9,357 bases of DNA from an uncultured Verrucomicrobiota bacterium (GCA_937894535.1 CALBHI010000071.1:1-9357), one strand, 5' to 3'; shown: positions 1 through 5,711, numbered from the stretch's first letter. Numbers and translations: made by a program. The notes: a model not told the origin generated them from the sequence alone.

Positions 1-488
1 CCGACAAGTCCGAGCGCACGGCCGAACAACTGGTGGAGTACTGGGCCAAGTGGGTCAAGAAGTACCCCATCATCAGCATCGAAGACGGCTGCGCGGAAGG
101 CGACTGGGCGGGCTGGAAGCTGCTCACCGACGCGCTGGGAGACAAGGTCCAGCTGGTGGGCGACGATCTGTTCGTCACCAACACCAAGTTCCTGAAGAAG
201 GGCATCGACACCGGCACCGCCAACTCGATCCTCGTCAAGGTCAACCAGATCGGCACCCTGACCGAGACGCTGGAAGCCGTGGAAATGGCCAAGCGCGCCA
301 AGTACACCGCGGTCATCAGCCACCGCTCGGGTGAAACCGAAGACGCGACCATCGCGGACATCGCGGTCGGCACCAATGCCGGCCAGATCAAGACCGGGTC
401 GCTGAGCCGCTCCGACCGTATCGCCAAGTACAACCAGTTGCTCCGCATCGAGGAGCGCCTGGGTGCCTCGGCCGTGTACGGCGCCTAA
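1..488 (+). CDS. eno: Enolase, C-terminal part (5' end outside window)
   Basis: Enolase converts 2-phosphoglycerate to phosphoenolpyruvate in glycolysis and is cytosolic. The reading frame is open from the first bases (first full codon at 3) to TAA at 486-488, giving about 161 C-terminal residues of a family that is usually about 430 aa. Conserved active-site blocks are visible in order: SIEDG and GDDLF, which carry two of the Mg2+ carboxylate ligands; ILVKVNQIGTL with the catalytic lysine; SHRSGETED; and GQIKTGSLSRSDR with the second active-site lysine. The protein ends in the typical ERLG...Y tail. Nothing suggests decay. An intrinsic terminator follows directly, so eno probably ends its transcript there. 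The identification is certain; only the missing N-terminus cannot be assessed. Confidence 0.98.
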   Translation, partial: DKSERTAEQLVEYWAKWVKKYPIISIEDGCAEGDWAGWKLLTDALGDKVQLVGDDLFVTNTKFLKKGIDTGTANSILVKVNQIGTLTETLEAVEMAKRAKYTAVISHRSGETEDATIADIAVGTNAGQIKTGSLSRSDRIAKYNQLLRIEERLGASAVYGA

Positions 489-510
489 TCCGGACACACG
501 ACCATCATCG

Positions 511-550
511 ACGGCGGGGTTTGGTTTTGCCATTCCCCGCCGTTTTGTTT
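511..550 (+). terminator. Intrinsic terminator after eno
   Basis: CGGCGGGG (512-519) pairs perfectly with CCCCGCCG (535-542), and an A-T pair extends the stem. The loop is about 15 nt. TTTTGTTT follows at 543-550. This is a strong GC stem with a U-tract, 23 nt after the eno stop and only 12 nt before the ftsB start. Either ftsB depends on readthrough, or its promoter overlaps this structure. Confidence 0.85.
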
Positions 551-561
551 ATGGTTACACC

Positions 562-897
562 ATGTCAGTATGGGCTCTCATCTATCGGCTTTCCTTCGCA
601 CTGGTCATCGGCGTCGCTCTTTTCTGGCTCGGAATCTGGTTCTACCCCCAGTTCAAGCAAGTGAATGACATGAGCGAGAAACAGCGCCAGGTCGAAGAGG
701 AAATCCGCATGGAGGAGGAAGCCCTGCGGTACCTCCGCACCAAACAACAACGCCTGCTGAACGATCCGCGTTTCGTCGAGAAAATCGCCCGCGAGGAACT
801 GGGTCTGGCCAAACCCGGCGAGACGGTGTTCAAGTTCGTGGATGACCCGACCCCGCTGAATGTCCGTACCGGGATTACCGCACGTACACCGCGGTGA
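562..897 (+). CDS. ftsB: FtsB/DivIC-family septum formation initiator
   Basis: This is a 111-aa bitopic inner-membrane protein of the FtsB/DivIC family. In model bacteria FtsB forms a complex with FtsL and FtsQ at the division septum. The order seen is a short N-terminus, one hydrophobic helix at about residues 7-28, a charged heptad-like coiled coil at about 32-65, and the family block DPRFVEKIAREELGLAKPGE followed by VFKF. The frame stays open upstream into eno, but ATG 562 is the first credible start and places the membrane helix at the N-terminus as expected; no clear Shine-Dalgarno is visible. The eno-ftsB order is common in proteobacteria, where ispD usually follows. Here no ispD follows, and the next gene is on the opposite strand. 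Confidence 0.9.
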   Translation: MSVWALIYRLSFALVIGVALFWLGIWFYPQFKQVNDMSEKQRQVEEEIRMEEEALRYLRTKQQRLLNDPRFVEKIAREELGLAKPGETVFKFVDDPTPLNVRTGITARTPR

Positions 898-917
898 CCC
901 GCGCCTTCGGTGACGAC

Positions 918-948
918 AAAAAAAGCGCCCTCCCGGAGGAGGACGCTT
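918..948 (-). terminator. Intrinsic terminator of the small secreted-protein gene
   Basis: Read on the minus strand, AAGCGTCCTCC (948-938) pairs with GGAGGGCGCTT (933-923) across a 4-nt loop, with one G-T wobble, and runs into seven T residues (924-918). The plus-strand reading has no U-tract and a C-A mismatch at the wobble position. It therefore serves the minus-strand gene that stops at 973, not ftsB. Confidence 0.85.
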
Positions 949-972
949 CGCGGCGGTCACACGGAAAACGGA

Positions 973-1299
973 TCAGGAACCGCAGCCTTCCTTCTTGCTC
1001 GACGCACCGGCAGCGGCATCAAACGCGGCACGCTGGTCGTCGTTCAGGACTTCACGGATCTTGGCCATCGAGTCCTCGCAGGCTTCCGGCGTGCTGCCCT
1101 TGGCCTTGCAGGCATCTTCGATCGCGGTGATCTTTTCCTTTTGCTCGTCGGACAAGTCGATGCCCGACAGGTACTTCTGGCAGCTCGACTCCGCCGACTT
1201 CTTCTTTGCGCTCATCGGACAGCAGGAGCTGCCCGCATAGGCCTGACCGGCCACCACCATCGCAGCCACCAGGGCCACCATCATCGTCCAACGTTTCAT
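973..1299 (-). CDS. Small secreted cysteine-rich protein, Spy/CpxP-like (LxxxQ)
   Basis: The product is 108 aa. A signal peptide covers residues 1-22 (KR, then a hydrophobic core, then AYA), with predicted cleavage before GSSCC. The mature part is small and charged and carries six cysteines (26, 27, 40, 64, 74, 106). Two motifs, LSDEQKEKI (about 49-57) and LNDDQRAAFD (about 85-94), resemble the LTxxQ repeats of the periplasmic Spy/CpxP/metal-sensor group. The tail is KKEGCGS. A strong AAGGAG lies 7 nt upstream of the ATG, and a GC hairpin (1312-1325) touches this ribosome-binding site. A terminator follows the stop, and 57 nt separate it from folA, so it may form a separate transcript or be the last gene of that operon. 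The paired cysteines could bind metal or form disulfides. Its function is unknown and the family link is tentative. Confidence 0.75.
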   Translation of the reverse strand: MKRWTMMVALVAAMVVAGQAYAGSSCCPMSAKKKSAESSCQKYLSGIDLSDEQKEKITAIEDACKAKGSTPEACEDSMAKIREVLNDDQRAAFDAAAGASSKKEGCGS

Positions 1300-1305
1300 G
1301 TGTGT

Positions 1306-1325
1306 CTCCTTGCACGTCGCCGTGC
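1306..1325 (-). promoter_or_regulatory. RBS with adjacent 5' UTR hairpin
   Basis: On the minus strand GCACG (1325-1321), loop GCGA, CGTGC (1316-1312) forms a 5-bp hairpin that ends directly at the AAGGAG (1311-1306) of the small secreted-protein gene. It is too short to block the site by itself, and could be chance. Confidence 0.35.
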
Positions 1326-1356
1326 GTAATTCGGTTGTTTCCCCAAACCTGTATAC

Positions 1357-1863
1357 TTACCCCGCGCCGGAATTTTTATCCAGTCTTTCCCATACCGAGA
1401 AACGCATCGGATGGGCATTGGCGGCATCCGGCGGCCGAACCTCGGCCGACACCTCCCGCCATCCCGACAAGGGCCACTCCGGGAACCAGGTATCACCGGT
1501 AAACGTGCCCTCGACCACCGTGACATAGGCGCGCCGGGTTACCGGTAGCAACAACCGGTACACCTCCGCCCCGCCGATCACCACCAGTTCATCGGCATCG
1601 GCGGCCAGCTCCATCAAGGCGGTGGTATCGGCAACGGTTTCAAATCCTTCCCGGGAAAACGCCGGATTGCGGGAGATAACCAGGTTGCGGCGCCCGGACA
1701 ATGCCTTGGGCAGCGAGTCGCAGGTGCGTCGCCCCATCACCACCGGCTTGCCCATGGTGGTGTGCTTGAAGTGCGCCATATCGGCCGGAAGTTTCCACGG
1801 CAAACCACCGCCGCGACCGATCAAGCCGTTTCGATCAAGCGCAACGATCAGTGAAACAAGCAT
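1357..1863 (-). CDS. folA: Dihydrofolate reductase
   Basis: This 168-aa enzyme reduces dihydrofolate to tetrahydrofolate with NADPH, recycling the dihydrofolate that thymidylate synthase makes. The chromosomal DHFR signature is complete: SLIVALDRNGLIG at the N-terminus; LPWKLPADMAHFK with the substrate-binding acid at Asp28 (Asp27 in E. coli); MGRRTCDSLP; the NADPH-site block NLVISRNP; and VVIGGAEVY (94-102) with the Gly-Gly pair. Length is close to the usual 160-170 aa. ATG 1863 lies 2 nt after the thyA stop and lacks its own Shine-Dalgarno, which points to translational coupling. An in-frame open stretch continues upstream inside thyA, but those residues do not belong to the family. It is the third gene of doxX-thyA-folA. 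Confidence 0.97.
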   Translation of the reverse strand: MLVSLIVALDRNGLIGRGGGLPWKLPADMAHFKHTTMGKPVVMGRRTCDSLPKALSGRRNLVISRNPAFSREGFETVADTTALMELAADADELVVIGGAEVYRLLLPVTRRAYVTVVEGTFTGDTWFPEWPLSGWREVSAEVRPPDAANAHPMRFSVWERLDKNSGAG

Positions 1864-1865
1864 GG

Positions 1866-2660
1866 CTAGACCGCGATCGGCGCTTTGATCGCCGGGTGGG
1901 ATTGGTAGTGCTCGAGGGTGAAGTCCTCGTAGCGGAACGCGAATAGATCGGTCACCTGAGGATTCAGCCGCATCGTCGGCAACGGATACGGCGCGCGGGT
2001 CACTTGCAGCTCCGCATGCTCGACGTGGTTCAGGTAGAGATGGGCATCGCCCAAGGTATGGATGAACGCACCGGGCTTTAATCCGGTCACCTGTGCCACC
2101 ATCATGGTCAGCAAGGCATAGGAGGCGATGTTGAAGGGAACACCAAGAAAGACATCGGCGCTGCGCTGGTACAACTGGCAGGACAAGCGGCCTTCCGCAA
2201 CGTAGAACTGGAACAGGCAATGGCACGGGGCCAACGCCATCCGGTCGATCTCACCGACATTCCACGCGTTGACGATGAGGCGGCGCGAATCGGGCTGGCG
2301 GCGGATCTGGTCCACCACCTGGCTGATCTGGTCAATGGTCCGGCCGTCGGCCGCCGGCCAGGAGCGCCACTGAGCCCCGTAGACCGGACCTAGGTTGCCC
2401 TCGGCATCCGCCCATTCATCCCAGATCGTCACCCCGTTTTCCTTCAAGTAGCGGACATTGGTCTCGCCTTTCAGGAACCACAGCAACTCGTGGATGATCG
2501 ACCGGAAGTGGAGCTTCTTCGTCGTCACGGCCGGGAATCCGTCCGCGAGGTCGAACCGCATATGGTACCCGAACACGCTCCGTGTCCCCACCCCGGTGCG
2601 GTCGGACTTGGTCACGCCGTGGTCGAGGATATGCCGGAGCAGTTCGAGGTACACCTTCAT
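1866..2660 (-). CDS. thyA: Thymidylate synthase
   Basis: ThyA makes dTMP from dUMP, using methylene-tetrahydrofolate as carbon donor and reductant and releasing dihydrofolate. At 264 aa it equals E. coli ThyA in length, and the catalytic Cys falls at the same residue, 146 (in ALAPCHCLFQFY). Other blocks present are DRTGVGTRSVFG (folate and phosphate-binding Arg21), HELLWFLKGETN, WDEWAD, GPVYGAQWR, PDSRRLIVNAWN, QLYQRSADVFLGVPFNIASYALL and HTLGDAHLYLNH. The start codon overlaps the doxX stop as ATGA (2657-2660), with no clear independent Shine-Dalgarno, so the two genes are probably coupled. folA follows 2 nt after the stop. The thyA-folA pairing is common because the two enzymes form one cycle. 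Confidence 0.99.
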   Translation of the reverse strand: MKVYLELLRHILDHGVTKSDRTGVGTRSVFGYHMRFDLADGFPAVTTKKLHFRSIIHELLWFLKGETNVRYLKENGVTIWDEWADAEGNLGPVYGAQWRSWPAADGRTIDQISQVVDQIRRQPDSRRLIVNAWNVGEIDRMALAPCHCLFQFYVAEGRLSCQLYQRSADVFLGVPFNIASYALLTMMVAQVTGLKPGAFIHTLGDAHLYLNHVEHAELQVTRAPYPLPTMRLNPQVTDLFAFRYEDFTLEHYQSHPAIKAPIAV

Positions 2661-3052
2661 GGGTTGCGTCGTGGTATAAACGGAAGTTCAGCCCGGTGCA
2701 ATACGAGAAGTGCCGCCGAGGCCACCCACACGAACACCGCCATCCCGAACAACAGGCCACCATCCCCCTGCACCTCGATGCCGAGTTTGGTCAGGTGCGA
2801 TCCGATCGCCCCGGTGATCACCCCCAAAGCCAACCCGGCACCCCAGACCACCCGGCCCGGCCCGAGCAGCAGCACCGCCGCGACCAGTTCCGCCACCCCC
2901 GAGCCGATGCGCCCATGCGGTTCCAGGCCAAGGGTTTCGAAGATGTACACCGACTCGGGTGCGCCGGTAAACTTGAAGAACAGGGTCTGCAGCAGGATGC
3001 CCGCCACGGCCAGGCGCAGGAACCACGAAACAATGCGGATGGATGGATGCAT
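2657..3052 (-). CDS. DoxX-like integral membrane protein
   Basis: The product is a 131-aa hydrophobic protein with four likely membrane helices, at about residues 7-24, 50-67, 70-85 and 100-118. The pattern RIVSWFLRLAVAGILLQTLFFKFTGAPES, followed by a helix starting GRIGSGVAELVAAVLLL, fits the DoxX/DoxD-like family, whose members are small four-helix proteins linked in some species to redox or thiosulfate metabolism. AAGGAG 8 nt before ATG 3052 supports this start. It is the first gene of a tight operon with thyA and folA, yet no known role connects it to folate chemistry. The family call rests on helix layout and the N-terminal pattern; the substrate cannot be told. Confidence 0.8.
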   Translation of the reverse strand: MHPSIRIVSWFLRLAVAGILLQTLFFKFTGAPESVYIFETLGLEPHGRIGSGVAELVAAVLLLGPGRVVWGAGLALGVITGAIGSHLTKLGIEVQGDGGLLFGMAVFVWVASAALLVLHRAELPFIPRRNP

Positions 3053-3206
3053 GGAACAGTCTCCTTTTCGTCAGTATTCGCCCGTCCGTGCCACACGGTT
3101 ACAACACCATGCGATAAACATTTTTACTTTACATGGAATCGGATCATGGTAGGTTACGCGCCCTTAACCAAGAGCGTACGCCCAATCACGTGCGCCGGAG
3201 ATCACG
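3053..3206. promoter_or_regulatory. Divergent promoter region doxX / rpmE2
   Basis: These 154 bp hold the leader regions of two divergent transcripts. A plus-strand TTTACA then a 16-nt gap then TAGGTT (about 3131-3158) is a possible rpmE2 promoter. The AT-rich stretch near 3113-3133 could serve doxX on the other strand. I found no strong dyad and no Fur/Zur-like site here. Confidence 0.35.
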
Positions 3207-3446
3207 ATGAAAGCCGATATCCATCCCAAACTGAATCCTGTGTGCTTCATAGACGCCCCGACCGGCAGCCGCCTGTTGACCCGCTCGACCCTCTCCTCGA
3301 AGGAGAAGGAAACGATCAACGGGATTGAGTACCACATTGTCCACTGCTCGACCTCGGGTGCCTCCCATCCGGCCTACACCGGCCAGAAGATGATGCTCGA
3401 TACCGCGGGCCGCATCGACAAGTTCAACAAGCGCTACAAGAAGTAA
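3207..3446 (+). CDS. rpmE2: 50S ribosomal protein bL31, zinc-free (type B-like)
   Basis: bL31 bridges the two ribosomal subunits at the central protuberance. This 79-aa form starts MKADIHPK, typical of the family, and ends with SHPAYTGQ...LDTAGRIDKFNKRY, also typical. The zinc-binding form has two CxC/CxxC pairs. Here the first is FID (only a displaced Cys13 nearby) and the second is GASHP, so the metal site is absent; a lone Cys47 remains. The insert SSKEKETINGIEYH also fits the type B form. GGAG lies 6 nt before the ATG, and a perfect terminator follows. It diverges from doxX and converges on the cobW operon. I see no dyad like those upstream of cobW in its 154-bp upstream region, so it may be the only, housekeeping bL31 rather than a stress paralogue. 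Confidence 0.93.
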   Translation: MKADIHPKLNPVCFIDAPTGSRLLTRSTLSSKEKETINGIEYHIVHCSTSGASHPAYTGQKMMLDTAGRIDKFNKRYKK

Positions 3447-3474
3447 GCGATTTCCGTCAACGACGACGGTGCAG

Positions 3475-3503
3475 GCGCGGAGGGTTTCCTCCGCGCTTTT
3501 TTT
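3475..3503 (+). terminator. Intrinsic terminator after rpmE2
   Basis: GCGCGGAGG (3475-3483) pairs perfectly with CCTCCGCGC (3488-3496) around a GTTT loop and is followed by seven T residues (3497-3503). On the minus strand the hairpin is the same but lacks a U-tract, so it would stop the opposite FmdB-side transcript poorly. Confidence 0.93.
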
Positions 3504-3526
3504 ATGCCGTCAGGTTGCGGCGGGGT

Positions 3527-3757
3527 TCAGGCGCGGGGTCGCGGATTGCAACAGGCGCAGGAGTCGGAGTGGCGAACCACCGGAGCACGGACCGGGTCGG
3601 CCTTGCCGCGGGGCATCTCGATTCCACCGGAGATGACCCGGCGTACCGGGCGCCCGGTTTCCGGATCGCGGGTAAAGGCGTCCTCGCGGATACTCTGGTA
3701 CCGCTCGAACACGGCGCGCGGTCCATCATCGGTGGTTTCGTACACATACACGGGCAT
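3527..3757 (-). CDS. FmdB-like small protein lacking the zinc-ribbon cysteines
   Basis: The 76-aa product opens MPVYVYETTDDG and continues with FERYQSI, TRDPETGRPVRRVISGG. This follows the FmdB/putative regulatory zinc-ribbon pattern (typically MPIYEYRCEDCG, LTECPECGGPVRRLIS) almost position by position. All four expected zinc ligands are changed: residues 8, 11, 31 and 34 are Thr, Asp, Asp and Thr. The C-terminus is an Arg-rich tail with a CACC cluster (Cys67, 69, 70). FmdB-type proteins are poorly understood. GGAG sits 9 nt before the ATG. The gene is last in cobW-rpmG-fmdB, 63 nt after rpmG, and has no clear terminator of its own. The reading frame and the family resemblance are convincing; a role as a zinc-independent substitute is inference. 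Confidence 0.8.
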   Translation of the reverse strand: MPVYVYETTDDGPRAVFERYQSIREDAFTRDPETGRPVRRVISGGIEMPRGKADPVRAPVVRHSDSCACCNPRPRA

Positions 3758-3820
3758 GGCGATAGTCTCCGCAGCCAGTGTAGCACGGACGAGGCAACGG
3801 GCAAGCGCGCACCCCGCCGG

Positions 3821-3976
3821 TCAGTTCAGCTTGCCTTCCTTGTACAGTACGTGCTTGCGTACCACCGGATCGTATTTGCGGAACTCGAGTTTGCCGGTTC
3901 CGAGTTTCTTGTTGCGGGTGGTCACGTAGAAGTGGCCGGTACCCGCGGTGGAGTTCATTTTGACTTGTTCACGCAT
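3821..3976 (-). CDS. rpmG: 50S ribosomal protein bL33, cysteine-free
   Basis: This 51-aa large-subunit protein has the sequence hallmarks STAGTGHFYVTTRNKK and LEFRKYDPVVRKHVLYKEGKLN. Some bL33 proteins carry two CxxC pairs for zinc, but this one has no cysteine at all, like E. coli RpmG. ATG 3976 is preceded by GAGGAG 7 nt upstream, lying within the end of cobW, whose stop is only 2 nt before. An internal Met at residue 7 is a possible alternative start, but the Shine-Dalgarno favours the first. In many genomes rpmG pairs with rpmB (bL28); here it follows a CobW-type GTPase gene and precedes the cysteine-free FmdB-like gene. That context suggests a zinc-responsive copy, although it could also be the only one. 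Confidence 0.95.
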   Translation of the reverse strand: MREQVKMNSTAGTGHFYVTTRNKKLGTGKLEFRKYDPVVRKHVLYKEGKLN

Positions 3977-3978
3977 GT

Positions 3979-5202
3979 TCAGGCTCCTCGAATGGATTCC
4001 ATCATCGGCCAGGCCGGAAACGGATCATGGTATTTCGCCCAGACCGAATCGCCCGCACGCATTTCCGCGTCGGTCAGCAGGCAGGTGTTCAGCCCCTCGG
4101 TGATCGCGTCCACGTCGATGCCGATGCCGATGACCACCAATTCCTGGCGGCGATCGCCGACACCGTCCTGCCATGACGCCATCAACCGCTGGAGGTCTTC
4201 CGGATCCTCCGGCCATTCGGATTTGGGCAGGACCGCGTACCAGAGGCCGCCGGGGTCCAGTTGGCAGTTGTTCCCGGCCATCTGCCAGACTCCGGCCATT
4301 TCACCGCGACTGGCCATCCAGATCACACCTTTCGAGCGCAGCACATTCCGGAACCCGCGGTTCTGGAGGAACTGCATGAACCGCTGCGGATGGAAAGGAC
4401 GGCGGGCGCGGTACACAAACGAGCGGATGCCATACTCCTCGGTTTCCGGTTGCCGCTCGAACCGCGGTTCCGGCTCCCACAGCGGAGAGCCCATCGCCTT
4501 GTCGAGATCGAACAGACCGGTATCGAACACCAGCGACAAGTCCACCTGGCCACGTTCACTGCGGACCACCCGGGCATCCGGATTCACCCGGGCCAGGAAC
4601 CGCTCAACCTGGGCCAACTCCTCCTCGCTGACCAGATCGGTTTTATTCAACACCAGCACGTTGGCGAATTCCACCTGGTCCATCAGCAGCATCGAGATCG
4701 GCCGGTCATCCTGATCATCCATGCCGATCCGCCGGTCGTTCAGGGTCTCCTGGGTTAACAGGTCCACCGGAAACGAACTGGCATCGACCACGGTTACCAA
4801 GGTGTCCAGACGCGCGATATCATGCAACCGGCGTCCTTGTTCATCGGCAAAGGAAAACGTCTCGGCGACCGGCATCGGCTCGGCAATGCCGGTCGATTCG
4901 ATCAGGATCGTGTCGAACCGCCCCTCCCCGGCCAGACGGGCCACTTCGCGCAACAGATCCTCGCGGAGGGTGCAACAGATACAACCGTTGGTCATCTCCA
5001 CGACTTTTTCATCCACCCGGCTCAACGCCGCGGCCCCGTCCCGGACCAACCGGGCGTCGACATTCACCTCACTCATGTCGTTCACAATGACCGCCACCCG
5101 GCGTCCCTGCCGGTTCGACAGGACGTGATTCAACAACGTGGTTTTACCCGCGCCGAGAAAACCGGACAACACGGTTACGGGAATTGCTTGTGGTGCCATC
5201 AT
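3979..5202 (-). CDS. CobW/COG0523 GTPase, ZigA/YciC-type metallochaperone
   Basis: This 407-aa GTPase belongs to the G3E/COG0523 family, whose zinc-linked members (YciC, ZigA, ZagA) are thought to deliver zinc to client proteins under deprivation. Seen in order: Walker A GFLGAGKT (14-21); NDMSEVNVD (41-49); the metal motif NGCICC with CxCC at 74-77; ESTGIAEP (102-109); the guanine-specificity motif NKTD (186-189); then a CobW C-terminal domain with RPFHPQRF, KGVIWMAS and the closing CLLTDAEMRAG...DPFPAWP. That ending and the overall length fit the zinc-associated subgroup better than the cobalamin subgroup, and no cobalamin genes are nearby. ATG 5202 has AAGGA 6 nt upstream; a second Met follows immediately. 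It is the first gene of the cobW-rpmG-fmdB operon and is divergent from a Fur-family regulator. Confidence 0.93.
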   Translation of the reverse strand: MMAPQAIPVTVLSGFLGAGKTTLLNHVLSNRQGRRVAVIVNDMSEVNVDARLVRDGAAALSRVDEKVVEMTNGCICCTLREDLLREVARLAGEGRFDTILIESTGIAEPMPVAETFSFADEQGRRLHDIARLDTLVTVVDASSFPVDLLTQETLNDRRIGMDDQDDRPISMLLMDQVEFANVLVLNKTDLVSEEELAQVERFLARVNPDARVVRSERGQVDLSLVFDTGLFDLDKAMGSPLWEPEPRFERQPETEEYGIRSFVYRARRPFHPQRFMQFLQNRGFRNVLRSKGVIWMASRGEMAGVWQMAGNNCQLDPGGLWYAVLPKSEWPEDPEDLQRLMASWQDGVGDRRQELVVIGIGIDVDAITEGLNTCLLTDAEMRAGDSVWAKYHDPFPAWPMMESIRGA

Positions 5203-5252
5203 ACGACTTCCTTCCGCTGGAAAATCACCATCGACTTTCCCTGTCTTTCTTT

Positions 5253-5267
5253 TGATACTGGGTATCA
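5253..5267. promoter_or_regulatory. Inverted repeat TGATAC-TGG-GTATCA, possible operator
   Basis: This is a perfect 6-bp inverted repeat with a 3-nt spacer, in the divergent region between cobW and the Fur-family gene. It shares the TGATA/TATCA half-site with the stronger dyad at 5280-5301; the two centres lie about 30.5 bp apart, close to three helical turns. A possible plus-strand -35 (TTGATA, 5252-5257) overlaps it. It is a candidate second regulator site. Confidence 0.45.
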
Positions 5268-5279
5268 GAAGACGCTATT

Positions 5280-5301
5280 CGTTATTGATATATCATTATC
5301 G
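5280..5301. promoter_or_regulatory. Fur/Zur-type operator dyad between cobW and regulator
   Basis: This 22-bp AT-rich palindrome is centred between 5290 and 5291, with half-sites CGTTATTGATA and, on the other strand, CGATAATGATA, which match at 9 of 11 positions. The core TGATATATCA is a perfect palindrome. The half ATCATTATC equals half of the classical Fur box (GATAATGATAATCATTATC). It starts 42 nt before the regulator ATG and lies 77 nt upstream of cobW. On the minus strand a TTGACT (5312-5307) sits at -35 distance, so the dyad would cover the spacer and -10 of a cobW promoter. A single site could repress both directions. The metal it responds to cannot be read from the site. Confidence 0.65.
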
Positions 5302-5321
5302 TTACAAGTCAAGGGTTTTTC

Positions 5322-5702
5322 ATGCTCGAACGAAAGACAAGGCAACGGGAAAGTATTCTGGAAACATTCCGCCAGTCAGCCGGGCCGCTGACGCCGAATG
5401 AAGTGCTGGAAATGACCAAGCAACGGATTCCGGACATCGGTATCGCCACCGTGTACCGGAACATCAAGTCGTTCGTGGAGAGCGGCTTGTTGCTGCCGGT
5501 GCCGGTTCCAGGAGAACCCGACCGCTATGAAGTGGCTGGCAAGACCCACCACCACCACTTCATCTGTCGATCATGCCACAAGGCGTTTGAGATGGAAGGA
5601 TGCCCGGGTTCGTTGACCGCCTTGGCCCCGGAAGGGTTCAAGGTCGAGACCCACGAAATTTTCCTCTACGGACGCTGCCGCGATTGCGTCGCTAAAGCCT
5701 GA
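5322..5702 (+). CDS. Fur-family metalloregulator, possibly Zur
   Basis: This 126-aa winged-helix metal-responsive repressor of the Fur superfamily has an N-terminal DNA-binding domain (TRQRESILETF; LTPNEVLEM; recognition-helix block DIGIATVYRNIKSFVESGLL at 38-57). The dimerization/metal domain has RYEVAGKTHHHHFICRSC with His76-79. The structural zinc site is two CxxC pairs, Cys82/85 and Cys119/122. His111-Glu112 could be regulatory ligands. AAGGG 6 nt before the ATG supports the start. It diverges from a ZigA-type GTPase gene across a region with a Fur-box-like dyad, which suggests autoregulation and control of that operon. This context favours zinc sensing (Zur), but Fur or PerR cannot be excluded from the sequence. 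The family call is firm, the metal is not. Confidence 0.92.
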   Translation: MLERKTRQRESILETFRQSAGPLTPNEVLEMTKQRIPDIGIATVYRNIKSFVESGLLLPVPVPGEPDRYEVAGKTHHHHFICRSCHKAFEMEGCPGSLTALAPEGFKVETHEIFLYGRCRDCVAKA

Positions 5703-5711
5703 GTCCACTGC

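Noticed and set aside
463..561. An upstream extension of ftsB into the end of eno
   Set aside because: It would add 33 residues in front of the membrane helix and translate through the eno terminator. ATG 562 gives the usual FtsB layout.
2490..3328. Overlapping plus-strand frames over thyA, doxX and the start of rpmE2
   Set aside because: The translations are low-complexity and His/Arg/Pro-rich, and they collide with real genes on both sides.
3515..4714. A 399-codon open frame on the plus strand across the cobW operon
   Set aside because: It lies antisense to cobW, rpmG and the FmdB-like gene, which have clear family motifs. The translation is rich in Arg/Ser/Pro with no domain, as expected for the shadow of a GC-rich gene.
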